Shown here piece after piece: positions 7,502 through 16,091 of a stretch of DNA of 37,991 bases. The stretch comes from SZUA-76 sp945787585 (lineage in GTDB: Bacteria > Pseudomonadota > Gammaproteobacteria > SZUA-140): the NCBI GenBank assembly GCA_947258425.1, contig CAMYIG010000006.1, positions 1-37,991 on the forward strand. Reading direction: 5' to 3'. The notes beneath the pieces were generated by a model that saw only the letters and a list, made by a program, of their open reading frames with translations, searched no databases and was not told the origin of the DNA. Both the position numbers and the translations under genes were made by a program. Position 1 is the first letter of the stretch. Every line of letters begins with the position of its first letter.

Positions 7502-8124
7502 AAAATGCCTTTCTCATCCGACTCGGTTGAAATCATAAAGTCGATGTATTCTGAGCGGGTATTGCGTTTTTCATCTTCGATAGGGCGATCAAGTTGAAAA
7601 TCGGAGAGATTCGTTCCCGTCAGTAATGCTTCATTAGAAAGTTTTTCGAGGTATCTCGGTACCAGTTTAGCCTCTGTTGTCTGTCCTTTGATTTGTAACG
7701 TACGTCCAGCATGGGCAATCGTGACATCGGTCAGCCACACGCCAGGGATATGTTGTCGTGCAAAGGCGACGAAATAACCGGAATAGCCTTCACCGCTATC
7801 GAACATGTCCGCCTGTAACTTATTCAGAATTTCCTTTCGATTGGCTAACAGGTGTTCTATCTTTTCTATTTCCCCATTGGTGTCACTATTGGTGTGTTGT
7901 GCCAACTGTTGTGTGATTTCATTGTGACGCTGGGCGATGGTAGTTTTGTTTGCGTCGAGCTGGGCAACCTGTGCCTTGAGTGAGTGCTGTGTTGCTAGCA
8001 GCATGCTACTATAAATGACGAGCCCAGTGAGCATTCCCCCAAAAGCCAATAGTAAATGAGCACCGCTGAAGCTTAGCTTGCGACTTTTTTTAGTCGTGCG
8101 GAAGAGATTAATTTCCTGGCTCAT
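7498..8124 (-). CDS. MshI second subunit, PilN-like inner-membrane protein
   Basis: Start set at MSQEINLFR because PilN-family proteins begin with a short INLF/INLL segment that binds the PilM groove; this gives 208 residues. A longer reading frame begins 33 nt upstream inside the preceding gene. A membrane helix at about 24-44 (LLLAFGGMLTGLVIYSSML) is followed by a coiled coil and a C-terminal alpha/beta domain (PGVWLTDVTIAHAGRTLQIKG). The gene overlaps the PilM-like gene by 17 nt and mshJ by 4 nt. In Vibrio nomenclature it is often called mshI2 or a second MshI. Confidence 0.85.
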   Translation of the reverse strand: MSQEINLFRTTKKSRKLSFSGAHLLLAFGGMLTGLVIYSSMLLATQHSLKAQVAQLDANKTTIAQRHNEITQQLAQHTNSDTNGEIEKIEHLLANRKEILNKLQADMFDSGEGYSGYFVAFARQHIPGVWLTDVTIAHAGRTLQIKGQTTEAKLVPRYLEKLSNEALLTGTNLSDFQLDRPIEDEKRNTRSEYIDFMISTESDEKGIL

Positions 8125-9112
8125 GGTCACTCCCGTGAAGTGCTGCGCCAAGTGCAAAAAAAACTTTTGCCTGAGTCTCTACCGGTATCGGTGTTTTACA
8201 TTCAAACAGGTCATTGAGATCAACCACTTCAACATCCATATTGAGATTATCTTTAATGTATTCAGAAAATCCTGGTAACGTTTTCGCGATCGGTGCAAGG
8301 TGTAATGTACGGATGGGGGGCTGGCGAAAATTACTTTCGTAATAATCAAGTGAGCGTTGTAACTCGAGTGCAATGTAATCATAGATCGCGCTATTCGCGA
8401 TTTCACTATCAAGATTTAGCTCAGGCAGTCCAGTCTCACTTTGGGTTTCTGTTGGATTGTTTTCTGCCGCGGGCACCACCTGGTTTAGCCCAAGATTCAA
8501 TTGTCGATTGAGGTAGAGTTCTCCGCCTTTACTGAGTGTGAGGATGCCGCTGGTGGAGTCGAGTGAAAGCAGCGCGACACCGTTTTTATTTTCTGATAAT
8601 AGGTTGGCGATATTGCGCTGTGCCAATTCTTTGATATCGATGATCTGTAGATTAATGCCCGCATTCTGTAAGGTTTCACTGCGGAGATTGAGCTGCTCTT
8701 TTTTTGCCGCGACCACATAGACAACCTTAGACTCTTTCGAGCCACGGGGTGTTGGTACATCGAAGGCATCCAGGGTAATGTCACTCACAGGGTCATCGAT
8801 CAAATCTTTGATGTGCCAGCGTAACGCATCTTTGAGTTCACTTTTGGGCACAGCAGGCGTGTCCACCACCAGCAACTGGTAATCGACACGGCTCATTAAG
8901 GTGGTGCAAGTGGTACGATCGAGCTGATGTGTTGCGGCTATCTGCCTGAGTTGATGTTCAATTGTCGGCTGGTCGAGTGTATAACTATCACAAAAATCCA
9001 CGACAGGCTTTGTATCACCCACGATAACTCTGGCAATAGAAGCACTTTCCGCATTGAAATTAATCGCGCAGATACCGGGTAGTGGTCGTTTTTTAAGCAG
9101 TGCTCCTAACAA
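8108..9112 (-). CDS. mshI: MSHA biogenesis protein MshI (PilM-like actin-fold protein)
   Basis: The 334-residue cytoplasmic protein has the PilM/FtsA-like actin fold: CAINFNAESASIARV near the N-terminus, a VDYQLLVVDTPAVPKSEL segment and GVALLSLDSTSGILTLSKGGELYLNRQLNL in the second phosphate-binding region. It would link the PilN-like tail to the MshE ATPase. It is preceded by a 145-nt gap after mshP that contains a TATAAT on the minus strand (9193-9198) with no good -35 partner, so a separate promoter for the I-N half of the locus is possible but unproven. Confidence 0.87.
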   Translation of the reverse strand: MLGALLKKRPLPGICAINFNAESASIARVIVGDTKPVVDFCDSYTLDQPTIEHQLRQIAATHQLDRTTCTTLMSRVDYQLLVVDTPAVPKSELKDALRWHIKDLIDDPVSDITLDAFDVPTPRGSKESKVVYVVAAKKEQLNLRSETLQNAGINLQIIDIKELAQRNIANLLSENKNGVALLSLDSTSGILTLSKGGELYLNRQLNLGLNQVVPAAENNPTETQSETGLPELNLDSEIANSAIYDYIALELQRSLDYYESNFRQPPIRTLHLAPIAKTLPGFSEYIKDNLNMDVEVVDLNDLFECKTPIPVETQAKVFFALGAALHGSDHEPGN

Positions 9113-9257
9113 GTTAATATCCCTGAACTATCTTATGAGTGAGAGTCTTCCATTGCGTCTAAAAAGTTAGCGACTGTTTTGCTAAATACTTGATTATAGA
9201 GGGGGAGTAGCAGATTTTAGGTGTTGCTAATGGTGACAATTACGCTCTTTACATCGT

Positions 9258-10157
9258 TCAGGGGATTGTTTCCTGCCAGGAAGCGATGGTAGCGCCACTG
9301 CCGCCGCCAGAACTGATAGCGATATTCCTAAAGGCGACCGTGGGAATATAGCCAAGTTTGTCTCTTTGCATATCAAATGTAATACGCACTCTGTTAATGG
9401 TGACCCCACCGGGCACTGTCCAGTTAATGGTCGGTGCTGTTAGCCAGGCAGGGTTATTGAATTCGTTGTTTTCGGACCAGAGGGTATAGCTGGTGCCAGT
9501 CGTGCTGACTAATTCAACATCGACATCCATTCTTTTGGGTTCTTTTGCATCCGGTGTACCAGTCGTCCATGTTTTCTGGTACTCAAAGTCGAGGCTGATC
9601 GTGTCACCCGCATTCAGGGCGATAAGGGCCGGGGAAGTGCCAGTCTCGCGGTAGCCTCTGTATCTGGCTTTGTTGATATCAAGCGTTGTAAACTGGATGC
9701 TGTCGCTCACTATCGAAGCTGTTCCATCCGTTTTATTGAGTACTTCTGTTGGCCAGTCTGCGAGGTTATTGGTGGGAACCGAAGTGGGCGCGCCGCCAAG
9801 GTCGATGACTGCATCAACAGTACGCGTGGTACTGCCACTGATCGTTGGCACGCTTGCGGTGCTGATGATGTTGGCTTGTGTCGCCGTGATTGACGTGACA
9901 ATGATCGTGAACGTGCCATTGCCAAAACTGACCGGGCCTTCGCCAGTATAGGTTGATGGGGCGAGGCTCCACTCTCTGATGCCGCGTTCGAGCCCAGATT
10001 CTGCGATGGCAAATGATTCACTCGCAGACAGTGTGTCGACCGCGTTGTGAGTATTGGTGATCGACAGCGAGGTGATTGCGACACCCAAAAAACTCAACAC
10101 CAGAATCATCATGATAGAAACGATCATTAACGAGCCGCGTTGACGAGGGGCAGTCAT
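9258..10157 (-). CDS. mshP: MshP-like/PilX-type minor pilus assembly protein
   Basis: Start chosen at the ATG at 10157 (299 aa); a GTG at 10160 overlaps the mshO stop and is equally possible, with AAGGAA a suitable distance upstream. The N-terminus QRGSLMIVSIMMILVLSFLG followed by ASESFAIAESGLERGI is the PilX_N/MshP pattern of a prepilin-like helix without the canonical G-FTLIE cleavage site. The C-terminal 200 residues form a beta-rich domain (D-x-E-x-Q, TRVRITFDMQ-like strands) longer than usual MshP, reminiscent of carbohydrate-binding beta sandwiches. This domain may function as a tip adhesin, which is speculation. Confidence 0.7.
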   Translation of the reverse strand: MTAPRQRGSLMIVSIMMILVLSFLGVAITSLSITNTHNAVDTLSASESFAIAESGLERGIREWSLAPSTYTGEGPVSFGNGTFTIIVTSITATQANIISTASVPTISGSTTRTVDAVIDLGGAPTSVPTNNLADWPTEVLNKTDGTASIVSDSIQFTTLDINKARYRGYRETGTSPALIALNAGDTISLDFEYQKTWTTGTPDAKEPKRMDVDVELVSTTGTSYTLWSENNEFNNPAWLTAPTINWTVPGGVTINRVRITFDMQRDKLGYIPTVAFRNIAISSGGGSGATIASWQETIP

Positions 10158-10159
10158 CA

Positions 10160-10648
10160 CTAAAAATTCCTTGGGTGGAGCGTGTTACGCAGGGCGTAAA
10201 CCGAGCCGTTGAGGCTGACATTCACCGTCGCGCTGATATACCAGACATCCACTTCGGCGGTCGCGGTGGTGATGCCATCGTCTTCAATATAGGCGAATGA
10301 CAGGACGCTGACGCCATCTGCGAGTGGTTGGCCATTACGGGTTAATGTGCTGCCGGAAAGGGCGTAAGTGATGACGTTCGCATTGTTATCGGTAAAGGTG
10401 ATCTGATTGGCGCCCATTGTAAGGTCGGCGGCGGTGGCGCTGCGCACATCACGTAGTTCGCGGCTCATGCGTTGCAGGCCGTAACGGCCCTGCCATTCCG
10501 CGTTAATGATGTCGCGCCCGGTAAAGTAGCTGTTAAAGCCGGTGCTGAGCATCTGCCCGCCAAGCGCGGCAATGATCGATAAAATGATGACGACGAGCAG
10601 CATCTCAATCAATGAAAAGCCCGTCTGTTTCTGTTTGCGGTGAGCCAT
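10160..10648 (-). CDS. mshO: MshO-like minor pseudopilin
   Basis: The start at 10648 gives MAHRKQKQTG-FSLIEM, a class III prepilin leader with cleavage after Gly10 and Glu at +5; it directly follows the mshD stop with GGA upstream. The mature 152-residue protein has the pilin helix (FSLIEMLLVVIILSIIAALG) and a beta-rich domain starting QRMSRELRDVRSA, the MshO/GspJ-type pattern. It probably joins the initiation or tip complex with the other minor pilins encoded alongside. Confidence 0.8.
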   Translation of the reverse strand: MAHRKQKQTGFSLIEMLLVVIILSIIAALGGQMLSTGFNSYFTGRDIINAEWQGRYGLQRMSRELRDVRSATAADLTMGANQITFTDNNANVITYALSGSTLTRNGQPLADGVSVLSFAYIEDDGITTATAEVDVWYISATVNVSLNGSVYALRNTLHPRNF

Positions 10649-10649
10649 G

Positions 10650-11057
10650 TTAATAATCCGCAATCAGTGAAGTGAGCGTCGCCGTGGCCGGGCCGGTGAC
10701 AGTGATAGTGACCACTTTGTAATTAGTATCGCCGCCCCAGTCGGGCGCGATGGCTGGCGTGACGGTAAAGCCTGCTGGAATAGAAGTGCAAGCGAGTTGC
10801 GCGGAGCCCTGCTGACAGGGGTCCGCCGCTGGAATAGCAAATGCCGCAAAGCCGAGCACCTGACGTTGTGGCAGGATCAGCTCCATCCGTTCCACGGCGA
10901 TTTGCATCGCCCGGTTTGAATCGCTGGCCAGTGCCGGGCCGCGTAATGCGGTTGAAAAGACAGCAAATAGCGCCGTCGCAAGAATGCTGGTGACGACGAT
11001 AAAAATCACCAGCTCGATCAGTGAAAACCCTCTATGACAATGGCGATGGCGCATCAT
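10650..11057 (-). CDS. mshD: MshD-like minor pseudopilin (PilV/GspI type)
   Basis: The 135-residue protein begins with MMRHRHCHRG-FSLIELVIFIVV, a prepilin leader with cleavage after the glycine. ASDSNRAMQIAVERMELI after the helix is the pattern found in MshD/PilV/GspI subunits. Two cysteines (in DPCQQ and LACTS) could form a small disulphide loop. The start ATG overlaps the mshC stop (ATGA), indicating coupling. Confidence 0.78.
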   Translation of the reverse strand: MMRHRHCHRGFSLIELVIFIVVTSILATALFAVFSTALRGPALASDSNRAMQIAVERMELILPQRQVLGFAAFAIPAADPCQQGSAQLACTSIPAGFTVTPAIAPDWGGDTNYKVVTITVTGPATATLTSLIADY

Positions 11058-11524
11058 GGTTTTATTACTCGGCCGGTTTCGGGGGTAATACGCACGGTAC
11101 GGTTTTCGCCGCCCGCGCTGAGCGTGATAACCGCATCGGCCGCCAGTTTTGTGCCGGGGGTGAGGGCGTTGGTGTACGGCGTGCCATTGCCATCGAACAC
11201 CAGAAAAACCTGTGTACTGCTGAGGGTGGTGCCGGATTCGAGTAAAATAGTCGAACTCCCCACCGCCGGATGGGTGTACAACGTAGCACCATCGGCACTG
11301 CTGATCCAGTAGCGGTCACTGTTAAAGTTGATGCGGTAACGCTGGCCACGGTTGATGGCGAGTGACTGGGTGTGGCGGATGTCAGCCATGAGTTGGTCTG
11401 CCTGCGCAGCGATATTGATGGAACCCGAAGGAAATTTAATAATGGCGTAGGTAGAGAGGATGGCGGTGATGAGTAGCACCAGCACTAGCTCTATAAGGGT
11501 GAAACCGCGAATCAGTCTGGACAT
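11054..11524 (-). CDS. mshC: MshC-like GspH/FimT-type minor pseudopilin
   Basis: The 156-residue protein has a very short leader, MSRLIRG, followed by FTLIELVLVLLITAILSTYA. The domain after it (QADQLMADIRHTQSLAINRGQ) is the GspH/FimT hallmark. It closes with GENRTVRITPETGRV, also typical. It would sit in the tip complex. A hairpin with a T-run lies between mshA and this gene, which would lower its expression relative to the major pilin. Confidence 0.85.
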   Translation of the reverse strand: MSRLIRGFTLIELVLVLLITAILSTYAIIKFPSGSINIAAQADQLMADIRHTQSLAINRGQRYRINFNSDRYWISSADGATLYTHPAVGSSTILLESGTTLSSTQVFLVFDGNGTPYTNALTPGTKLAADAVITLSAGGENRTVRITPETGRVIKP

Positions 11525-11544
11525 TGGAGTTCATCGAGGACTGG

Positions 11545-11583
11545 AAAAACCGATGCCAGTTTTTACGTTACAGGCATCGGTTT
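11545..11583 (-). terminator. terminator or attenuator between major and minor pilins
   Basis: AAACCGATGCC (11547-11557) and GGCATCGGTTT (11573-11583) form an 11-bp stem around a 15-nt loop. On the minus strand the stem is followed by TTTTT. Its position directly after the major pilin gene and within the operon fits a partial terminator that gives more pilin mRNA than minor-pilin mRNA. Confidence 0.7.
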
Positions 11584-11605
11584 AAAGCTAGATGATAGGC
11601 TTTAC

Positions 11606-11989
11606 TTATATTATGACTTTAATAGCGGTGAAGGTTGTTGTTTTACCTGAAGCCGTATGTTCTAACTCGCAAGTGCTATCTGAAGCGCCTTCTGCGCCTG
11701 CAATGAGAGCGGGGGTGGTTATGGTATATCCTGTAGGTAATCCACCTTCGATTAAATTTGCAGCATCAGCGCAATCACCTACAGCTGTCGCTCCTGCGGG
11801 ATTGGCTTTTTCATTGGCATAGTTGATGACTGCTGCTGAACTGAGCCCTCCTGCAATGCCTTCTAACGCCGCATCTTCAGCATCGCCAGAAAGGTCTACA
11901 AACTTAGGTATCGCGACGGCACTTAACACGCCGAGTATGACAATGACCATGATTAATTCTATTAAAGTAAAACCTGTTTGCCGTTTCAT
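11606..11989 (-). CDS. mshA: MshA-type major pilin
   Basis: Start set at the ATG giving MKRQTG-FTLIELIMVIVILG, a textbook type IVa prepilin leader of six residues; GAGGC lies upstream. The longer in-frame extension to 12040 has no leader features. The mature 121-residue protein carries the N-terminal helix with Glu5, then VPKFVDLSGDA-like sequence (IPKFVDLSGDAEDAALEG) that is characteristic of MSHA pilins. Two cysteines (GDCADA and STCELE) can form the C-terminal disulphide loop. The 154-nt space before it and the terminator after it suggest it is the most highly expressed gene of the locus. Confidence 0.88.
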   Translation of the reverse strand: MKRQTGFTLIELIMVIVILGVLSAVAIPKFVDLSGDAEDAALEGIAGGLSSAAVINYANEKANPAGATAVGDCADAANLIEGGLPTGYTITTPALIAGAEGASDSTCELEHTASGKTTTFTAIKVII

Positions 11990-12143
11990 TATATTGCCTC
12001 TTCGAGTGTTAATGTTTATCCATAAATTTGTTGGCCACACTGCTTTTGCCTGAAATTTCTGGCCTTAAATGATATTTCGGCTGTTTTGTGGGCTAACTTT
12101 AGTGAAATCTAATCATTAGCAACTAAATAGCTGTGGTTGGGCG

Positions 12144-13370
12144 CTAACGTCCCATAGCCGCATCGGCGAGGTTCCACATCGGCAAAAATACCCCCAGGGC
12201 CAATACGAGCACCATAATTCCAACACAAACAAGCAGTATTGGCTCGATTGATGCGCTGAGATTTTTGAGCTGATATTCCACTTCACGTTCGTAATACTCG
12301 GCCACTTCTGAAAGTAGATTATCGAGCGAACCGGTCTGCTCGCCGACATTGATCATCTGTAGCACGATGGTGGGGAAGAGGTGGGTTGCCGTGGCGGCCT
12401 GCGTAATGGTGCTGCCTTTTTCAACGTCATCCCGCATTTTTAAGACATGCTGGCTGACGTAAGTGTTATCGACGGCGTTACTGACGACGGCCATCGATTG
12501 TCCCCAGGGGACACCCGATTTCATACAGATAGCCATGGCGAGTGAAAATCGCCCCATGGTGGCGCGGTAGAGGATGCTGCCAATGATGGGTAATTTAAGT
12601 TTGATGCGGTCCCATCGCAGGCGGCCGCTTGTGCTGGATAAGTAGTAACGCATCACAAAAGGCAGGGCGATAACGAAGGCAACGATCAGATACCAGTAGT
12701 TGAGGGTGAAATTGGAGGTGGCAATCAAGAATTGGGTCGGCAGTGGCAGGTCGGAGCCAAATTTTGCAAACACTGTCGCAAACGAAGGGATGACAAAGAC
12801 GTTGATGATTAACATGGCGATGGCGATGACGACAATGACGATGATGGGATAACGCGTAGCGGCTTTGATGCGCTCGCGTGTTTCGCGTTCCAGCTCCAGA
12901 TAATTGACCAGTTTCAGAAAACTTTCCGGCAGGGTACCGCTGGCTTCACCGACCTCGACGATGCTGATATAAAGGCTTGAAAAGACTTCAGGATGATGTG
13001 CTATGGCGGTGCTCAACTCTTCGCCTGAATCGAGGCTATCGCGTATGTCGCCAATGACTTCTGAGAGTCTTTCGCTGGGCGTTGATTCACGCAGGCTTTG
13101 CAGCGCATCGAGGATAGGAATACCGGCGCGCATCAGGGTGTACATCTGGCGGGAAAAAAAGATTAAGTCGAGCAGGGGGACGTTATTGTTACCGAAAGAT
13201 AATTTTAGATTGAGATTGAGGCTGGACTTTTCACGATGGCTGTTGATGGTGATCGGGGTGATCTTCATATCAAGCAGATGGCTGGCCACTGCGTCCTCTG
13301 AATCGGCTGAAAACTGACCTGATATCAACTGGCCCTGCTGATCTCTACCCTCATATTTATAAAGTTCCAT
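12144..13370 (-). CDS. mshG: MshG inner-membrane platform protein (T2SS F family)
   Basis: The 408-residue protein has the GspF/PilC structure: an N-terminal stretch YEGRDQQGQLISGQ, two repeated T2SSF domains (about 70-190 and 270-395) each ending in membrane helices (IIVIVVIAIAMLIINVFVIP, YWYLIVAFVIALPFVMR, ILLVCVGIMVLVLALGVFLP). It is the platform that couples MshE ATPase work to pilin extraction. It starts 3 nt after mshE. Confidence 0.93.
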   Translation of the reverse strand: MELYKYEGRDQQGQLISGQFSADSEDAVASHLLDMKITPITINSHREKSSLNLNLKLSFGNNNVPLLDLIFFSRQMYTLMRAGIPILDALQSLRESTPSERLSEVIGDIRDSLDSGEELSTAIAHHPEVFSSLYISIVEVGEASGTLPESFLKLVNYLELERETRERIKAATRYPIIVIVVIAIAMLIINVFVIPSFATVFAKFGSDLPLPTQFLIATSNFTLNYWYLIVAFVIALPFVMRYYLSSTSGRLRWDRIKLKLPIIGSILYRATMGRFSLAMAICMKSGVPWGQSMAVVSNAVDNTYVSQHVLKMRDDVEKGSTITQAATATHLFPTIVLQMINVGEQTGSLDNLLSEVAEYYEREVEYQLKNLSASIEPILLVCVGIMVLVLALGVFLPMWNLADAAMGR

Positions 13371-13373
13371 CGT

Positions 13374-15080
13374 CTACATTTCCATGCCGTAACCGATTTT
13401 GATCACTTCATCGACGGTGGTGAGGCCCTTTATGGCCAGCTCAAAGGCAGACTGTTTCAGCGGTTTAAAGCCGGGGAGTGCTTTTGCCATTTTCGAGAAA
13501 CCGATCAGGTCCCCGCCATGGAGCACTTCGACCAGTTCGGCATTCATTTCAAGAAACTCATAGATGCCGACGCGCCCCTGGTAGCCTGTGTCATTGCATG
13601 TACGGCAACCTTTACCGCGCTTGAATGTGATGTTCTCTACCGATTCTCCCATATCTTCCAGCATGAGCAACGTGGCGGGGTCTAATGTATCTTCAACCGC
13701 GCAATTGGCACAGACACGCCGCACCAACCGTTGTGCCAGAATGCCTCTTAATGCGCCTGCGATCAGAAAGGGTTCCGCACCCATATCAATCAGGCGTAAT
13801 GCGCTGGAGATGGCATCGTTTGTATGTAAAGTCGACATCACAAAATGGCCGGTCATCGAAGCACGCAGGCCGATTTCGATGGTCTCTTTATCCCGCATTT
13901 CACCGATGAGTACAACATCAGGATCCTGTCGTAGCACGGAGCGCAGCACTTTGCTGAAGGTCAGATCCACTTTTGCATTGACCTGTACCTGGTTGACGCC
14001 ATTTAAGCGGTATTCAACGGGATCTTCGACTGTGATGAGTTTGACTTCCGGGTCATTGAGATCACTGAGCAGTGCATAGAGCGTGGTTGTTTTGCCACTT
14101 CCGGTAGGCCCGGTCACTAACATTAAACCGTGAGGGCTACGGGTCACCTTCCTCACTTTTTTGACCAGTGCTACCGGCATGCCAAGCTGATCGACATCCA
14201 GTATGCCAGCGGACTGATTCAAGAGCCGCATCACGGCAGATTCACCTTCGGGCATGGGGAGTGTGGACAGACGCACATCGATGCGTTGTTCACGCACGGT
14301 GAGGTGAAAACGGCCATCCTGAGGAAGCCGTTTTTCAGAGATATCGAGCCCAGACATCAATTTTAAGCGAGAGATTAATGCGGCGGCGATGCGATGATCG
14401 GTAGTGGTCTGAACACGTAATGTGCCATCGATACGAAAGCGAATGCGTAATTCGTTGATGTTGGGCTCAATATGAATATCCGAGGCGTTGACCTGGACGG
14501 CATCTTCGAGCATGGTTTGCAGCAGTTTGACCACGGGCGCTTCCGCGACACCTTCGTTGACTGTTCGGTCCGAGGTTAAGTTTTCGACGTCTGTAATTTG
14601 CTGGCCCAGTTCGGCCGCAAAGTTACTGATGTCTGCGGTGCGACGGTAGACAGCATCAATGGCTTTGAGTAAATCATCCTCTTTAACAACAGCGAGGCTG
14701 ATCGGCTTGCCAACGATGCGTGATATTTCGTCATAAGCATAAATATTGGTGGGGTCCGTCATGCCAACCAGGAGGTGATCGGGGGCATCTTTAAGGGCAA
14801 TTACTCGAAAACGACGCGCCTGAACTTCTGGAATTCGCTGGGCCGTTTCAGCATCAATTGAGTAATTTCTGATATCAATGAATTCGATATTGAGCTGACT
14901 GGCGAGGATGCTGAGTAGCTCCTCTTCGGTCAGATAGCCGCTCTCAATCAGCTCACGGCCAAGTTTGTTACCCGTGCTTTTTTGCGCATCAAGTGCCGCC
15001 ATCAGCTGTGCTTCCGTGATGGCTTTTTGTTCAACGAGCAGGTCGCCCAGGCGTATTTTTTTGGGGCGTTCAATCGCCAT
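13374..15080 (-). CDS. mshE: MshE pilus extension ATPase with c-di-GMP-binding N-domain
   Basis: The 568-residue GspE/PilB-family ATPase opens with two MshEN repeats: RLGDLLVEQKAITEAQ (10-25 onward) and KLGRELIESGYLTEEE (39-54 onward), the pattern that binds cyclic di-GMP in Vibrio MshE. The core has Walker A GPTGSGKT (324-331), the Asp box VEDPVEY, Walker B region DPDVVLIGEMRD, the His box STLHTNDA, and a tetracysteine zinc site CANC (457/460) with CRTC (492/495). It powers MSHA pilus polymerisation. It is the first gene of the minus-strand operon, divergent from uvrY, so surface attachment is probably c-di-GMP-controlled. Confidence 0.94.
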   Translation of the reverse strand: MAIERPKKIRLGDLLVEQKAITEAQLMAALDAQKSTGNKLGRELIESGYLTEEELLSILASQLNIEFIDIRNYSIDAETAQRIPEVQARRFRVIALKDAPDHLLVGMTDPTNIYAYDEISRIVGKPISLAVVKEDDLLKAIDAVYRRTADISNFAAELGQQITDVENLTSDRTVNEGVAEAPVVKLLQTMLEDAVQVNASDIHIEPNINELRIRFRIDGTLRVQTTTDHRIAAALISRLKLMSGLDISEKRLPQDGRFHLTVREQRIDVRLSTLPMPEGESAVMRLLNQSAGILDVDQLGMPVALVKKVRKVTRSPHGLMLVTGPTGSGKTTTLYALLSDLNDPEVKLITVEDPVEYRLNGVNQVQVNAKVDLTFSKVLRSVLRQDPDVVLIGEMRDKETIEIGLRASMTGHFVMSTLHTNDAISSALRLIDMGAEPFLIAGALRGILAQRLVRRVCANCAVEDTLDPATLLMLEDMGESVENITFKRGKGCRTCNDTGYQGRVGIYEFLEMNAELVEVLHGGDLIGFSKMAKALPGFKPLKQSAFELAIKGLTTVDEVIKIGYGMEM

Positions 15081-15431
15081 ATGTAAATCCTTGCAGTCCG
15101 ATCTCTTGCTGTAAAAATGCCGGTCGAGTCGTATATGTGCCGGTAATTAGTGAGTTAGCATTTACCGTTGATACAAGGTTAGCGGGTTTTTTGGTTCAGA
15201 CTTTACAGGTTTAATATGACGGAAGATTTTTTTGCCACATACCCCTATGAATAGTGTCGCTAAATACTTTCTATATTCAGGGATACATGGGATTATAGAG
15301 GCTTATACGGAAATTATGGTATCGGTTGGCACTATATATGCTACACACTGATTTTTGGTACTAAATATAGTGGTGATTTAACCGAATCAGCTGGCTCGTA
15401 AAAAGACAGTAATTTTAGAATGAGGAGTAGA
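15081..15431. other. divergent intergenic region between mshE and uvrY
   Basis: This 351-bp AT-rich space must hold promoters for both the pilus operon and uvrY. I see a sigma-54-like site facing uvrY (15327-15341) and a TATAAT on the minus strand near 15292-15297 without a convincing -35. No RNA gene, terminator or small gene is supported. Confidence 0.5.
15327..15341 (+). promoter_or_regulatory. candidate sigma-54 promoter for uvrY
   Basis: TGGCACTATATATGC keeps the GG (-24) and GC (-12) elements at the correct 10-bp spacing; consensus is TGGCAC-N5-TTGC, and only the first T of TTGC deviates. It lies about 90 nt before the uvrY start. Sigma-54 control of GacA homologues is not the textbook pattern, so this needs mapping. 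Confidence 0.45.
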
Positions 15432-16091
15432 ATGGTAAACGTTTTATTAGTAGACGATCATAAATTAGTGCGTGCAGGGATTATGCGTATTCTTAATGAT
15501 GCCCCCGGTGTAAAGGTTATCGGAGATCTTAACAGTGGTGAAGAAGCGATTCACTTCGTGCGCCAACGAAAACCTGATGTGGTGCTGATGGATGTGCAAA
15601 TGCCCGGTATTGGTGGCTTTGAGGCGACGCGGAAGCTACTTAAGTCGGACAGTTCCCTCAAAATTATTATCCTCTCGGTGTGTGCCGATGAACCCTTTCC
15701 ATCGCGCCTGTTGCAAAGTGGTGCTGCGGGCTACCTGACCAAAGGTTGCTCGCCGGAAGAGATCATCAATGCGATCAAATGTGTTCACAAAGGCCAGCGT
15801 TATGTCGGGGCTGATATTGCGCAACACCTCGCACTCAGCCTGTTATCCGGTTCGGGTGATGCGTCACCGATTGATGCGCTCTCGAATCGTGAACTGCAGG
15901 TAATGCTGATGGTAGCTCAGGGTAAAAAGACCCCTGAAATCTCGGATGAGTTATGTCTGAGCCCTAAAACCATCAGCACTTACCGTTATCGCCTGTTTGA
16001 AAAGCTGCGCATCCATAGTGACGCAGAACTGACCCATGTGGCGTTGCGCTACGGTTTACTCGATGAGTCCCATCAAGAAATGGGTGAATGA
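15432..16091 (+). CDS. uvrY: UvrY/GacA response regulator
   Basis: The ATG at 15432 is preceded by AGGAG four bases upstream and gives MVNVLLVDDHKLVRAG, matching the start of UvrY/GacA; an ATG 12 nt earlier is less likely. The 219-residue protein has a receiver domain with phosphoacceptor Asp54 (VVLMDVQMP), Thr/Lys switch residues (LSVCADE, YLTKGCSPEE) and a C-terminal LuxR-type HTH (LSNRELQVMLMVAQGKKTPEIS, SPKTISTYRYRLFEKL). It normally works with the BarA/GacS kinase to activate CsrA-titrating small RNAs. In many gammaproteobacteria uvrC follows directly; here a convergent tesA overlaps its end by 36 nt. Confidence 0.93.
   Translation: MVNVLLVDDHKLVRAGIMRILNDAPGVKVIGDLNSGEEAIHFVRQRKPDVVLMDVQMPGIGGFEATRKLLKSDSSLKIIILSVCADEPFPSRLLQSGAAGYLTKGCSPEEIINAIKCVHKGQRYVGADIAQHLALSLLSGSGDASPIDALSNRELQVMLMVAQGKKTPEISDELCLSPKTISTYRYRLFEKLRIHSDAELTHVALRYGLLDESHQEMGE

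Noticed and set aside
9193..9198. Perfect TATAAT on the minus strand before mshI
   Set aside because: No acceptable -35 element at 16-18 bp; reported only as a hint in the mshI entry, not as a promoter.
15292..15297. TATAAT on the minus strand upstream of mshE
   Set aside because: The hexamer is good but the -35 region is unlike TTGACA; evidence too weak to call a promoter.
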